Notes: a model not told the origin generated them from the letters alone. DNA of 64,000 bases from Enteropsectra breve (GCA_024243835.1 JALPMN010000644.1:1-64000); one strand, 5' to 3'. Positions 19,274 to 29,506 are shown, counted from the first letter of the stretch. A program made the numbers and translations.

Positions 19274-20816
19274 TATCTATGAGCATCTGCAATCATTTCT
19301 TCCGTCGGATACTGTTTATACTTTTGTATTTTACGGGATAGACAGGACAAACAGGCCCTTCCTTGAGGAGCGGCTATTTGGGAAATGTGAAGAGCTGTTG
19401 TCACTCGACGAAATACCCAGTATTTGCTCTAAAATTTATGTGCATTCGCATTTTAATGAAGGTTTAAATATCAAGGGCAATCTTTCAACTGATCATAAGG
19501 TTGAAGGCAGCTCAAAGGCACCAAAAGAAAGCATTGAACAAACTGAGATATTAGTGCCTGAGCTATGTGGATGCGGGAGGGCTGTTGATGATAAAAACAC
19601 CATTTTTTACAGTGATGACTGCAAAAAGCACATTAGCATCGGCAGCTTAAGAAAACTATGCAAGGAAAATGATATTGTGATAGGCTTTAATCTGAACAGC
19701 CGGGAGATTAAAAGGGAGAATTTAGAAATAGACAATTTGCTGAGGGTGGGAGAGTATGAGGATGATCCATCCCTGTTTATGGTGGATTTTCGCAATAAAA
19801 ACAAAATAAATGGAACCATAAAAATAAAAGATGCCGATGAATTTTACTGTCTGCTGGATGGAGATAAAAGAGCCAGTTTTAGAATCGATTATGTCAGGGC
19901 ACTGCTTGGAGACCAGCCGTACTATTTCTGCTATTTGCACAAAAAATCTGTGGAGCTGTATGGACATGCGCTTCTCTATGGATTAAGGCATATTGTTCTG
20001 CTGGAAGAATACAAAAAAAGTAAAATTGATACACATGATGATTCACATACTACAGAGGAATATAAAGACACCCGTAATATGAATTGCAAAGAGAACAAAG
20101 TATGTGGCAAATTCACAAACAATACTATCAGAGTTCTTCTAAATGAAGAAAATCTGGAGGCGTTGCTTCCTTCTCTTTCTCCTCTTATTGATGCTCAGAG
20201 TAATTTAGCTTTTAAGGAAAATACCGTTACTTTTAAGATTAAAGGTAAAGAGAAATATATTTCTCTGGAGAGCTATAAAATACTGGGAAGGGAAGAATTT
20301 GAGTGTGTTCTTTTGGGGAGTGAAGAACTTGCCATTTGCACCGGGGACATGAGTCTTACGCAGGTGATATCTAGTGGAAGAATAGCATTCTACCAGGCAC
20401 TGATTCACAAGCTTCATTTTATCCGTGATGTTTTAATATTAAAGAATGCTACATCTGACAATAACCTGAAAAGCTCTAGTCCAAAGAATAATAAACAGTG
20501 TAATTTTAGGGAAGACTGGAGTGATCTGCTGCCATACGTTGAAAATAGTCTTGTATTGAAAAACTATCGGTTCATTGACAAGTTCACTGACGCGTGGTTT
20601 GAGCGCTACCAGGAGTTTTTAAAGTATAAACAGGAAGAGAACTTCCAGAAGAAGTTCTACAAGAAGTTTATGGAGATGCTGACAAAAAATTATAGTTGTA
20701 GCTGAAACAGTCTTGAACAATGCCATTCGAGTTAATTTGTTCATTGCTGTTAATTTATTCATCAGCGTGTTTGAACTATTAAAGAATTTATTCATACCAA
20801 TTATTTCCCCATAAGA

Positions 20817-21071
20817 ATGGACACAGCAGCGGCATTTCCAGAGATAGGAAAAACAGTAAAATGCACAGTAATAAAGGCATCATTCGGGCATGCCATGCTC
20901 AAAATAACAGAAGTAGAGAATCAGAAGACGCTCATTGAGTACAAGGCAATCATGAAGACAGCAGAGTTTTCAGAAGGAAATTACATCTGTGACAAGCTTA
21001 AGAGCGGGGATATCATTGACTGCATAGTGGTGGCGTATAGTGACAGTGGCATATGTGTGTCTCAGATATAA
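20817..21071 (+). CDS. Small S1/OB-fold protein, probable exosome cap subunit Csl4
   Basis: The protein is 84 aa. An OB-like beta pattern starts at GKTVKCTVIKASFGHAMLKI. The segment YKAIMKTAEF...YICDKLKSGDIIDCIVVAYSD follows the order seen in Csl4 (FRA.I...D.....K.GD...V.S..D). This would be the S1 domain alone, lacking the zinc ribbon and N-terminal domain, as one of the three RNA-entry cap proteins of the RNA exosome. ATTTCCCC lies five bases before the ATG. Other S1-type proteins are possible. Confidence 0.5.
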   Translation: MDTAAAFPEIGKTVKCTVIKASFGHAMLKITEVENQKTLIEYKAIMKTAEFSEGNYICDKLKSGDIIDCIVVAYSDSGICVSQI

Positions 21072-21416
21072 GGGAACATAAAGACAGCCGCCAAAGTTTA
21101 AAAGTGCAAATAGATGTCAATAAAAATAGCAATGAATTGTTTTAAAAAAGATTTACTTCTCTGTGCTAGATAATCTTAACATAATAAAGTATTTTTTGCT
21201 GCTATTATTAATATGAAATATATTAGATAGGTAAAGCAAAATTTCTATCATATAGGCAAATATGTATAATTTTATCATCAGATTTAAACAAAAAAAGTAT
21301 TTAAATTCATATGACATGCCACAGATATATAAAATACCTTTAAATACCCTCTCATCCCATTAATAATCTAACAAACTGTATCTTCATAAAAATTTGAAAA
21401 ATTTTTAATCCTCAAT
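21072..21416. other. AT-rich intergenic spacer with a start signal
   Basis: No gene. The final 45 bases hold AAAATTTGAAAAATTTTT followed by ATCCTCAAT and the ATG of the next gene, a clear AAATTT-type block. Confidence 0.5.
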
Positions 21417-23183
21417 ATGCCTTCTCTTTCAGTCAAAAAACGCTACTTAGAGACACTAATGCAAAAATCACTAGATAATTCGGATATAGAGAATATTTTG
21501 TTTGATTTTGGCGTAGAACTCGATGATATTTACGAGGAAGACGGGGAAACTATGTACAAAGTGGATATTGCTGCCAACAGATTCGATCTTCTGTGTGCCG
21601 AGGGCCTTTCCAGCGCCCTGCGATGCTACATGGGAGAGGGCTCCTACAGTGATGTAAATGCTGCTGAATCTGAGACTGTGGTGCATCGCTTCAGCACCCA
21701 CGAAAGATCTTCCATAGCCTGTGCGATAATAAGAAATATCGATCTCTCAGGAGAGAAATACGATTCTTTGATATCCTACCAGGATAAGCTTCACTCTTCA
21801 ATCGGAAAGAACAGATCCCTCGCAGCAATTGGAACACACGACCTTGAAAAGATAAAAGGCCCGGTCGTCTACAGGAGCACGCTGCTGAGTGAAATAAACT
21901 TTGTGCCTCTGAGAAATAAAGAAATTTCTCAAGAAAATTCTAGTAAAAACAACATCAATGGCAGGGATCTAAAGGCGCATTTTGAAAAAGACAAGAAAAT
22001 AAGCAAATATTTCGATCTGCTTTCTGATGGCAATAAAATGGTGAATTTTGCATATCTGGATGGCAATGCCTCTGAAATAATGTCAGTCCCGCCAATAATA
22101 AATTCAGATGCCACCAAAATATCCAGAGAAACTAAAAACATTTTCGTGGAAGTAACTGGAAATGATATCAACAAAGTAAGTACCGTACTGAAACTGATCT
22201 TGGGGAACTTCAGGGGCAGCAGCTGTGAGATCGTGGGTATTGTGGATCACGGCGAAGAGACACCAGAAAAGATAAAGGAAATTATTGCTAATAATGCTGG
22301 TTCTAGTAATATTAAAAAAGCCGAAGCAAATGTTTATAAAATAAGCACCGAACTCGTGGAAAAGCGCCTTAAAATAAAGCTGTCAGCCGCAGAGATAAAG
22401 GCACTGTTAGAGAAAATGATGTTTACAGTTGAAATAAGTGATAATAAAATACTAAATGTCTTCCCACCGAGCGTAAGATCTGACATTCTGCACGAAATAG
22501 ATGTTTCGGAGGATATTGCCATTGCCTACGGTTATAACAATTTTAATATGGAAGTGCCTGAAATAAACACTGTTGGCTCTGAAGATCCACTGAACAAGTT
22601 CTGCGATAAATTAAGGCAGGAGATGGCACTGTGTGGGTTTAACGAGGGTCTTACACTGACTCTTCTGAGCCGTGCAGAAAACTTTGTTGAGGGCGACTCT
22701 GCTGCTGTTCTCAGCAATCCGAAGTCGCGGGAGTACGAAGTGGTCCGTACGAGTCTCATGCCGGGGCTTCTGAAAATGCTGGCGAGCAACTTGCATGGGC
22801 GCATTCCTATCCGTATTTTTGAGGTTGCTGATGCAGTGCGTCTTTCAGGAGAGGCCGAGGGCGCATCGAACATCAGGCTGCTTTGTGCCCTCATTGCTGG
22901 GCGAACGAGCATGCTGGAGGAGCTGCAGGGCCCTCTGAGTCTCCTTATGGAAAAATGTGGAATTTCCAACTTTTCATATGAGCATATCAAGGATGAGGAC
23001 AGCACTGCCCCCGTAAGAGGAAAGTATCTCAAAAATCAGTGTGCTGAAATTTTTGTGAATGGAAAGTTAGTTGGTGATTTTGGAGTGTTGCATCCTGTGG
23101 TTTGTAATAATTTTAAAATACCGTATGCAGGAAGTGCTCTGGAAATTGATGTAGAGAAGCTGTTTTCTGAATTCAAGAAATAA
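21417..23183 (+). CDS. FRS1: Phenylalanyl-tRNA synthetase beta chain (cytosolic)
   Basis: The protein is 588 aa, full length for the eukaryotic/archaeal beta subunit. The N-terminus (SLSVKKRYLETLM, LFDFGVELDD, VDIAANRFDLLCAEGL) and IGTHDLEKIKGP are typical, followed by B3/4 and B5 domains. The C-terminal catalytic-like core has SNPKSREYEVVRTSLMPGLL. It forms an alpha2-beta2 enzyme with the alpha chain, which is not in this window, and charges tRNA-Phe. AAATTTTTAATCCTCAAT precedes the start. Confidence 0.95.
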   Translation: MPSLSVKKRYLETLMQKSLDNSDIENILFDFGVELDDIYEEDGETMYKVDIAANRFDLLCAEGLSSALRCYMGEGSYSDVNAAESETVVHRFSTHERSSIACAIIRNIDLSGEKYDSLISYQDKLHSSIGKNRSLAAIGTHDLEKIKGPVVYRSTLLSEINFVPLRNKEISQENSSKNNINGRDLKAHFEKDKKISKYFDLLSDGNKMVNFAYLDGNASEIMSVPPIINSDATKISRETKNIFVEVTGNDINKVSTVLKLILGNFRGSSCEIVGIVDHGEETPEKIKEIIANNAGSSNIKKAEANVYKISTELVEKRLKIKLSAAEIKALLEKMMFTVEISDNKILNVFPPSVRSDILHEIDVSEDIAIAYGYNNFNMEVPEINTVGSEDPLNKFCDKLRQEMALCGFNEGLTLTLLSRAENFVEGDSAAVLSNPKSREYEVVRTSLMPGLLKMLASNLHGRIPIRIFEVADAVRLSGEAEGASNIRLLCALIAGRTSMLEELQGPLSLLMEKCGISNFSYEHIKDEDSTAPVRGKYLKNQCAEIFVNGKLVGDFGVLHPVVCNNFKIPYAGSALEIDVEKLFSEFKK

Positions 23184-23444
23184 ATTCATTTGCTTTCTTT
23201 TATATTGAAGTCTACATCTTATTTTTATTCTAAAGTAAATATTACTCTTTTATTTTTCTTTAGAATAATACTAGTCTTTCAATGCACATTCTATCTATAA
23301 AAAATACATGATGGATTTCAAACATCTAATGTAATATAGAATCAAATTATGAAATTAATTGAAGTAAAATAACTCTTGGCTAAGGAGTATTATAAAAGAC
23401 GCCTTTTCTTTAAACAATTTTGAATTGCAAGATAAAAATAAGAT

Positions 23445-24590
23445 TTATTGTGTCTCCTTAAATATTGCATAGTGCCCATGGTGATACTGTGCCGTATAAA
23501 AATACTTCATCCACTCTATCAGATTATCCGTTTTAAATATCTCTGGATGAATCAATCTTTCTTCAACTTCCTCGATCTCTTCATTTGAAGCTTCCAGTTT
23601 CTCCTCTCTGCTCGCATTGAAATCATCAAATAGAATGTTCTTCAAATATAGATACTGTGAGGGGGCCTTTGGGATATGCTGCTCGGTATCGAATGCCTTC
23701 TCAAAGTTTTCTTTAATCGCGTTAGGTGAGTATTTGCAGAGAAGAACTGCAAAGGATATCATTTTTCTTATTTGGTGGAGCAGAAAGCTCTGCCCATGTA
23801 TTTCTACCCGCACATATTCCACGTTGTTTATGATAAATGGCTCAGAAACATTTATCTCCTTCATGTATCGTTTGTGGTCACCTGCAGCTTTTTTAACCGT
23901 AAAATTTTTATAGTTCTTGGTTCCAACATAAAGCATCATCGTTTCTCTGAAAAGCTCTGTATTTTTAGACTTAAACCCAAAAATATCTGAAATATCTTCC
24001 AGTTTGCAGTCTCTCATTATAATTTTCTTCTTCTTTTTTTCGGTAGTTCCTGTTTCAGGTTCATTTTTGCAGCTCTTGTCATTTATACCGCTTTCTGAGC
24101 ACGCCTCGTCTGCAGCCTCCTCGCTGCTTGAGGCTTCTACCTCTGCAGCCACTTTAAGATCCTCCGCCTCTCTTTTCAGATATTCACTGGTAAAATCTCC
24201 TTTTTCCAAAAAATATGTTGGCACGTAGTAGCGGTATATTCTGGAGCGTGCCAGTCTGTGCCCCGTGAAGCGCTTGGGAACACGGCATATTTTGTACAGG
24301 TGGATGCTGTGCTCCGCCAGTGTTGCCTTCAGCCGTGCGAATATCTCAGGGGTTGGATCGGTGTTTATTTTGACATTTATGACATTGAATGCAGCATGCA
24401 CACCCTTGTCGGTGCGTGACGAAGCTTTCATGTCTATCTTTGTGGGGATGTTGTTCAGCGGATTGAGGAGCTCATTCTTCATTAGTGATTCTATAAGAAC
24501 CTTTTCGATGGTGTGCAGCTCGTTGTTCCACTGAAGGCCAAAATACTTGGCCCCACTGTATCCGATAATCATTGCTATTTTTCTCTTCAT
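23445..24590 (-). CDS. PUS1: tRNA pseudouridine synthase PUS1-type (TruA family)
   Basis: The protein is 381 aa. It opens with the TruA-family strand RKIAMIIGYSGAKYFGLQWN, then the catalytic motif ASSRTDKGVHA with nucleophile Asp61. HGQSFLLHQIRKMI lies in the second half, as expected. An acidic, Ser/Glu-rich insertion at about residues 150-190 separates conserved blocks. It isomerises uridines in the tRNA anticodon-stem region and possibly in U2 snRNA. The ATG follows TATCCAC. Eukaryotic Pus1 and Pus3 are hard to tell apart by eye; length and insertion favour Pus1. Confidence 0.85.
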   Translation of the reverse strand: MKRKIAMIIGYSGAKYFGLQWNNELHTIEKVLIESLMKNELLNPLNNIPTKIDMKASSRTDKGVHAAFNVINVKINTDPTPEIFARLKATLAEHSIHLYKICRVPKRFTGHRLARSRIYRYYVPTYFLEKGDFTSEYLKREAEDLKVAAEVEASSSEEAADEACSESGINDKSCKNEPETGTTEKKKKKIIMRDCKLEDISDIFGFKSKNTELFRETMMLYVGTKNYKNFTVKKAAGDHKRYMKEINVSEPFIINNVEYVRVEIHGQSFLLHQIRKMISFAVLLCKYSPNAIKENFEKAFDTEQHIPKAPSQYLYLKNILFDDFNASREEKLEASNEEIEEVEERLIHPEIFKTDNLIEWMKYFYTAQYHHGHYAIFKETQ

Positions 24591-24915
24591 GTGGATATTT
24601 AAAGACGGCTATAAAAATTTTACTTGGGAAAACAAATGTGATTTCTCACATAAATATTTAGACATTTAATATGCGTATAATGGAGCATAAGAAACTTCAT
24701 GCAAGATTAATAGCATCTTAAATATGATAAGTTTTTATATATTTCATTATACGTAAATTAAATAGAGTATAAATAATATCATTGAACAATATCATTGAAC
24801 AGAATCATTACTCTTTTGGAAAAATACTATTTAAAGTCTATTTAATAATGAAATATATAATATTTTATATCTATACAGTATATACTTGATAATTGTTATA
24901 TTGTTTGCAACTTTA
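24591..24915. other. AT-rich intergenic spacer
   Basis: No gene or repeat of note; contains a short ATATCATTGAACA doublet near 24777-24800. Confidence 0.4.
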
Positions 24916-25089
24916 TTAATTTTTTCCTTGTTTCTCCTCCCTGCTCCTCAGACTGTGCGCCTGCTGATGGACAAACTTTCCTAGCACCCCGTACTGTGCT
25001 GTTAGCTCATCCATGTTCCTCTCCAGGCGCTGTATCTCCGCATTCAGCCTGTGGATATTCGCTTTAAGACTTTCTTCGCCACTGCCCAT
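24916..25089 (-). CDS. Small coiled-coil protein, possibly DASH subunit Hsk3-like
   Basis: The protein is 57 aa from the ATG at 25089. The frame is open upstream but has no earlier ATG. It is almost wholly a heptad coiled coil (LKANIHRLNAEIQRLERNMDEL), then TAQYGVLGKFVHQQAHSL. Size and this pattern resemble the tiny kinetochore DASH/Dam1-complex subunit Hsk3, but similarity among such coils is weak evidence. Codon use is like the flanking genes, and the start carries CCCCCTTT. It diverges from the SPX-EXS gene with only eight bases between the two start codons. Confidence 0.5.
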   Translation of the reverse strand: MGSGEESLKANIHRLNAEIQRLERNMDELTAQYGVLGKFVHQQAHSLRSREEKQGKN

Positions 25090-25097
25090 AAAGGGGG
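25090..25097. promoter_or_regulatory. Shared 8-base AAAGGGGG between two divergent start codons
   Basis: Read to the right it is AAAGGGGG-ATG. Read to the left it is CCCCCTTT-ATG. Each gene therefore has a CCC/GGG-type microsporidian start motif made of the same bases. Any 5' leader of either mRNA must overlap the other gene's coding start. Confidence 0.7.
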
Positions 25098-27080
25098 ATG
25101 GGCTTTGCACGCAGTATTAAAAGCAACACAGTGGCAGAGTGGAAAGACTTTTATGTGAACTACACGAAGCTGCGGGCCAGGATAAAGCACCGCGACTTCA
25201 AAAATGCGATGCACCAGGAAATGCAGAAGATCAACAGCTTCTACTATTTGCTAGAGAAAAAAGCAATAGACGAAAAAAATCAAATTTTTGACGATTGTTA
25301 TTCAGAAAATCCGAAGGAGAGTTTTGCGGATCTCCGGGCACAGACGGAGCTTACGGACGATGAGGTTGGCTCTAAGCGCATCAACAAGCACATGCTGCAC
25401 AAGATGGTAAAGGCGCGTATTTCTGATGTGAGTGAGACTGAGAATGAAGATACCAAGGCTGATGACTCATCGAACATCACATCACTGATAAGAATGCCAC
25501 GGGGCCTTACCCTGCGGAAGAAGGAAAAGAATCTCACTGAGTTTTTGCACAGCCTTGTAAAAATCATTGCGTATCGAGATTTAAATGCGTCAGCGCTGCT
25601 GCGTCTCGCCAAGTTGTATTCAGAGAAGCGCAGACAAGACACTTTTTATGAAGAGTTTTCAGAGAAGCTGAAAGCAAGCTACTTTTACAAGTCCAAGAAG
25701 GCAGAGCTGATTCGCATGGCCATCAAGCAGCTCTACCAGCGCCTCTTTGCCAAGAACGAGCCTGAAAAGGCACGAACGGTATTCAGACGCATCCGCCGCG
25801 GAAATACAACATCCGACTGGTCGTACATCGTGAGTGGGCTGCTGGCCGGGGTGTCCCTCGTGTGTGCCTATCACATTGAACATCCCTACGATGCAAAGAG
25901 CTTTTTCTTCTGGCCCGTGTTGCTTATTTATTTTGGATTTTTCCTCTTTGGGATTTGTCTCAAAATATTCAAGAGCACCCAGATAAACTACAAATTCATA
26001 TTTAATTTTGATGTCTGTTCATCTATGAACAATTCCCTCTACATGATATCTGCATCGATATTTATCTTTTCGCATGTGGTGCTCTCCAGCATCATAAGAC
26101 ATTTGTGCGGGAGCTATGAGATCAGTGATTCTAAAACTACTGATATTAAAAATAAAGAATATATCACTGAGAAGCAGAACCACTACGAAATGGTGTCGTT
26201 CCTCGTGCAGTGCACTATTTTCGGCCTGCCCATGGATGTCTTCTTCTACAACTCACGGCTGTATCTCTTTGGGGCGTATGCACATGCATTCTTCAAGCAT
26301 CTTTCAGAAGTGCGTTTCAGGCACTTTTATTTCATAGATGTTCTTCAGAGCTTCAGTTTCGTATTTAAACGGCTGTTCAAAACATTTGGTGAACGATCAC
26401 ACTACTATTCATACTCATTTATCGCAATATTCCCTGCGATACGAATCGTGCAGTGCCTCAGAAGATACAGAACCTCCAAGCTTGCCTTTCCGCACATTGC
26501 CAATGCCGTTAAATACATTCTGGCGATATTCCTGATTATTCTGCGGCTGTTCAAAAAAGAAATGGAATCCGGAGACAAACTCGGCCAGCGCATCAGGCTG
26601 CTGGAGCAGGTTCTGAGTGTTGTCAACTCCTCCTTTGGCGTTATTTGGGACTATATGATGGACTGGGTGCTTACCCGCAACAAGTTTGTCTTTCCCAAGA
26701 ACTTTTACATATTCGCCTGTGTTTATGACATTTTTGCGCGATTCTCGTGGGTATTTGGCCGCCACTACCAGAACAGCGAGGAACTGGGTGCCTTTGAGGC
26801 GATGGTTGAGGTGGTGCGCAGATTTATTTGGACGGTCATCCGTGTGGAGGTGGAGCATCTGAACAACTGTGACAAGCTGCGTGCCAAGAATGATATCGCC
26901 CTCACATCAGGAGAGCTGTTCTACAAGAAGGATCAGGAAGAGACAGAAGCAGCACAGGCGGAAACAGGAAACGAAACTGCCACTGAGACAGCAACGGAAA
27001 CTGAGAATTCAGAAACGGATGAAGGACGGGAAAAGGAGAGTGTTTCGAATGAGACTGAGCATGAGGATGACGAGATGTGA
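25098..27080 (+). CDS. SPX-EXS phosphate exporter/signalling protein (XPR1/SYG1)
   Basis: The protein is 660 aa. The N-terminal MGFARSIKSNTVAEWKDFYVNYTKLR begins an SPX domain (to about residue 190), which binds inositol pyrophosphates. Hydrophobic helices start at about 245 (WSYIVSGLLAGVSLVCAY). The EXS domain (about 370-585) contains FRHFYFIDVLQSF, AIRIVQCLRRY and VFGRHYQN-like segments. The C-terminus is a long Glu/Thr-rich tail. The family exports phosphate across the plasma or Golgi membrane. In a parasite using host nucleotides, it may balance phosphate. The ATG follows GGGGG directly. Confidence 0.9.
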   Translation: MGFARSIKSNTVAEWKDFYVNYTKLRARIKHRDFKNAMHQEMQKINSFYYLLEKKAIDEKNQIFDDCYSENPKESFADLRAQTELTDDEVGSKRINKHMLHKMVKARISDVSETENEDTKADDSSNITSLIRMPRGLTLRKKEKNLTEFLHSLVKIIAYRDLNASALLRLAKLYSEKRRQDTFYEEFSEKLKASYFYKSKKAELIRMAIKQLYQRLFAKNEPEKARTVFRRIRRGNTTSDWSYIVSGLLAGVSLVCAYHIEHPYDAKSFFFWPVLLIYFGFFLFGICLKIFKSTQINYKFIFNFDVCSSMNNSLYMISASIFIFSHVVLSSIIRHLCGSYEISDSKTTDIKNKEYITEKQNHYEMVSFLVQCTIFGLPMDVFFYNSRLYLFGAYAHAFFKHLSEVRFRHFYFIDVLQSFSFVFKRLFKTFGERSHYYSYSFIAIFPAIRIVQCLRRYRTSKLAFPHIANAVKYILAIFLIILRLFKKEMESGDKLGQRIRLLEQVLSVVNSSFGVIWDYMMDWVLTRNKFVFPKNFYIFACVYDIFARFSWVFGRHYQNSEELGAFEAMVEVVRRFIWTVIRVEVEHLNNCDKLRAKNDIALTSGELFYKKDQEETEAAQAETGNETATETATETENSETDEGREKESVSNETEHEDDEM

Positions 27081-27229
27081 GAGCAACATAATTCCCTTTA
27101 AAGCGTTGTCGATTGATATAAATTATAGATTATAAATAAAATCTTATAGTATAAAAAAGTTATTTAAATGTTTAATATATTGCATTATGATCTCAAATTA
27201 TAGGTATCTGAAGCCAATAATTCATTTTA

Positions 27230-27390
27230 ATACAGTAAAGTCATTTTAATATAGTGAATTCATGTTATTCTTATGAAAACACATTAGTTCAGTGAATTCA
27301 TGTTAATATAGTGAATTCATGTTAGCTTAATGAATTCATGTTATTTCAGTGAATTCATGTTAGCTTAATGAATTCATGTTAGTCTTTTGA
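27230..27390. repeat. Tandem repeat around GTGAATTCATGTTA
   Basis: Six to eight imperfect units of about 18-20 bases with the core TGAATTCATGTTA lie in the 404-base spacer between the SPX-EXS and aminopeptidase P genes. Each unit contains a GAATTC and an ATG. The rest of the spacer is AT-rich without genes. Confidence 0.8.
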
Positions 27391-27484
27391 ATTATGATAA
27401 AATATAGTCTTCTATTATTTATTTGCGAACTTAAATATTTAAATAAAACTTTATCAAGTCAAACAAATCGGTTTAACCCCTGGA

Positions 27485-29506
27485 ATGGCGAAGGCAGATA
27501 AATATAATGAATATAAAGAATTTGTAGAAAAGATAATGAAGGAACACAGCCTGGACTGCTATGTGACATTCACGGCTGACTGCCATCTTAACGAATACAT
27601 AGGCGCAGAAGACCAGAGAGTTAAGATGCTCACTGCATTTAGCGGATCAAACGGCACGGCGATCACATGCAGTGAGCCTGCCCTTCTTACAGACTCGCGC
27701 TACTACATTCAGGCGAAGAACGAGTCTTCGTATCCACTTTTTATAGGGACTCTTTCTGAATATCTAGTTAGAAAGGAATATAAAAGAATTTCATTCGATA
27801 CAAACTTTATCTCGGCAGCACGTTTTGCCCTGCTGGAAAAGAAACTGCTGGAAAATAAAATAGAATTTATTTCCACTCCACGGTGCATAACGCCTGTGTA
27901 CAGGCCGTCAAAATTGATAGATTTAGAACAAATCAGTCTGTCAGAATTCATAACAGAAAAATCAGCTGAGTATTTGAAAAAGCTGGGCTTTGACTGTCCT
28001 ATTAACAACAATGAAGGTACATGTTGCGCTGTTAAATGCAAAAATATGAAATATAAAAGCAATGGTTATACACATTATAAAAGCAATGGTTATACACATG
28101 ATAATGACGATGATAATAAAGATGATAATAAACATGATAATAAACATGATAATGACGATGATAATAAATATGATAATGATGCTAAAGACTTTAATGATAA
28201 TAGCCCTGAAAATGTTACAGGCTCCTTTTATCAAGAAAAAATACAAAAGATAAGAGAACTGTGTGAGGGCACCGTCATTTTCACTGAACTGGACACTATT
28301 GCCTGGATAATGAACCTGAGAGCATCAGACATAGAGTATAATCCAATATTCTATTCATATTTGGTGATATCAAAAAATAAAGTGATATTATTCACTGATC
28401 ATACAGTTGAAAATAGAAATGTTGAAATACGCAGATATTCAGATTTTTATCTCTATGTTGAGCAAATGGAGTCTGGAGATGTTTTTATTTCAGGAGACTG
28501 TCCACAGGCGCTGTATGCCGAGCTGTGCAAAAACAAATCTTTGAAAATCGAAAAGACTGAAAAGATCAGGATGCTCCAGGCGGTTAAAAATAATGTAGAG
28601 CTGATGGGAATGGCACTCGCATATTTTTATGATGGCATTGCACTCACCAATTTGTTTGGGCTTCTTGAGAACATGGATAGTTTCACTGAAGAAGATGTAG
28701 CTCAGTATCTGGAGAAAGAAAAAAGAATGTTCAAGGGGTATGTTGGCCCGTCATTCGAGACGATTGCAGGCTCAGGCGAGAACTCTGCAATTGTGCACCA
28801 CAGCTGCACAGCAAGAAGAGCAAAACTGAATGAAGTTCTTCTCCTTGACAGCGGATCTCAGTATTATTTTGGAACAACCGACACTACACGCACCGTGGTA
28901 TTGGCGCTTAAAACAAACGCGAACGAAAATATCGATATAAATAACAATCAGGCTGAAAGCAATAAAAATGAAAGCAATGAAAGAAACGAATATCACAGCG
29001 CAGTTAGAAAAGACTTTACTTTAGTGTTCAAAGGACAGCTGAAGGCAATGAATGCAACGTACGCGAAAGATGCAAAATTTAGTGAACTGGATCTGCATGC
29101 CAGGCACTACATGCAGCAGGAGGAAAAGGATTTTAATCACGCAACGGGCCATGGTGTTGGACACTTTTTGTGTGTCCATGAGGCACCGCCCACAGTGTAT
29201 CCAAAGAGTGAAGATAAAATAACTGAAAATATGGTATTTTCCATAGAGCCTGGATATTATCTGGAAAATAAATATGGAATCAGAATTGAAAATCTGGTAT
29301 TTTCTAGAAGGAAAAGCAATGAGATTGTGATTGTGAATATGACAATGGTGCCGTATCATTTGGCACTGATTGATATGGAAATGATGAACGAAGAAGAGAA
29401 GGAGTATTTGAATGAGTTTAATTCTTTCTGCAGGTGGCTGTTGGAGAGTGAAGTTAATGAGAATGGCCGTTCTTATCTGCTGAGAAATACAGAAAAAGTC
29501 AATTAA
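27485..29506 (+). CDS. Cytosolic Xaa-Pro aminopeptidase (aminopeptidase P)
   Basis: The protein is 673 aa with a creatinase N-terminal fold (TAFSGSNGTAI, LLTDSRYYIQA) and a pita-bread catalytic domain. Metal ligands are visible: Asp in LLLDSGSQY, Asp in GTTDTTRT, His in GHGVGHFL, Glu in SIEPGYY and Glu in RIENL. It releases N-terminal residues preceding proline, helping peptide salvage. Two insertions are unusual. Residues about 193-242 are a D/N/K/H repeat encoded by a GATAAT-like microsatellite, and a second N/E-rich stretch lies near residues 480-505 within the catalytic domain. The start follows AACCCCTGGA. Confidence 0.9.
   Translation: MAKADKYNEYKEFVEKIMKEHSLDCYVTFTADCHLNEYIGAEDQRVKMLTAFSGSNGTAITCSEPALLTDSRYYIQAKNESSYPLFIGTLSEYLVRKEYKRISFDTNFISAARFALLEKKLLENKIEFISTPRCITPVYRPSKLIDLEQISLSEFITEKSAEYLKKLGFDCPINNNEGTCCAVKCKNMKYKSNGYTHYKSNGYTHDNDDDNKDDNKHDNKHDNDDDNKYDNDAKDFNDNSPENVTGSFYQEKIQKIRELCEGTVIFTELDTIAWIMNLRASDIEYNPIFYSYLVISKNKVILFTDHTVENRNVEIRRYSDFYLYVEQMESGDVFISGDCPQALYAELCKNKSLKIEKTEKIRMLQAVKNNVELMGMALAYFYDGIALTNLFGLLENMDSFTEEDVAQYLEKEKRMFKGYVGPSFETIAGSGENSAIVHHSCTARRAKLNEVLLLDSGSQYYFGTTDTTRTVVLALKTNANENIDINNNQAESNKNESNERNEYHSAVRKDFTLVFKGQLKAMNATYAKDAKFSELDLHARHYMQQEEKDFNHATGHGVGHFLCVHEAPPTVYPKSEDKITENMVFSIEPGYYLENKYGIRIENLVFSRRKSNEIVIVNMTMVPYHLALIDMEMMNEEEKEYLNEFNSFCRWLLESEVNENGRSYLLRNTEKVN

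Larger units (their letters stand above)
18511..20705 (+). pseudogene. Unknown gene split by a MULE-derived miniature element
   Basis: The left part (18511-18629) encodes a start ending in GGLGDINWVI. The right part (19274-20705) continues with YEHLQSFLPSD and runs to a stop at 20703. Dropping the 634-base element and one copy of the 10-base duplication gives one continuous frame of 516 codons, so the insertion is precise. The protein has a CGCG motif, a charged variable stretch and a region with GDMSLTQVISSGRIAFYQ. That last pattern faintly recalls the nucleotide-sugar site of GT-B glycosyltransferases such as EarP. I do not recognise the family. As it stands, the downstream part has an in-frame ATG supplied by the element (19224), giving a possible 493-aa product. 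Confidence 0.7.

Noticed and set aside
28062..28253. Isoleucine/methionine-rich frames on both strands
   Set aside because: Shadows of the GATAAT microsatellite within aminopeptidase P.
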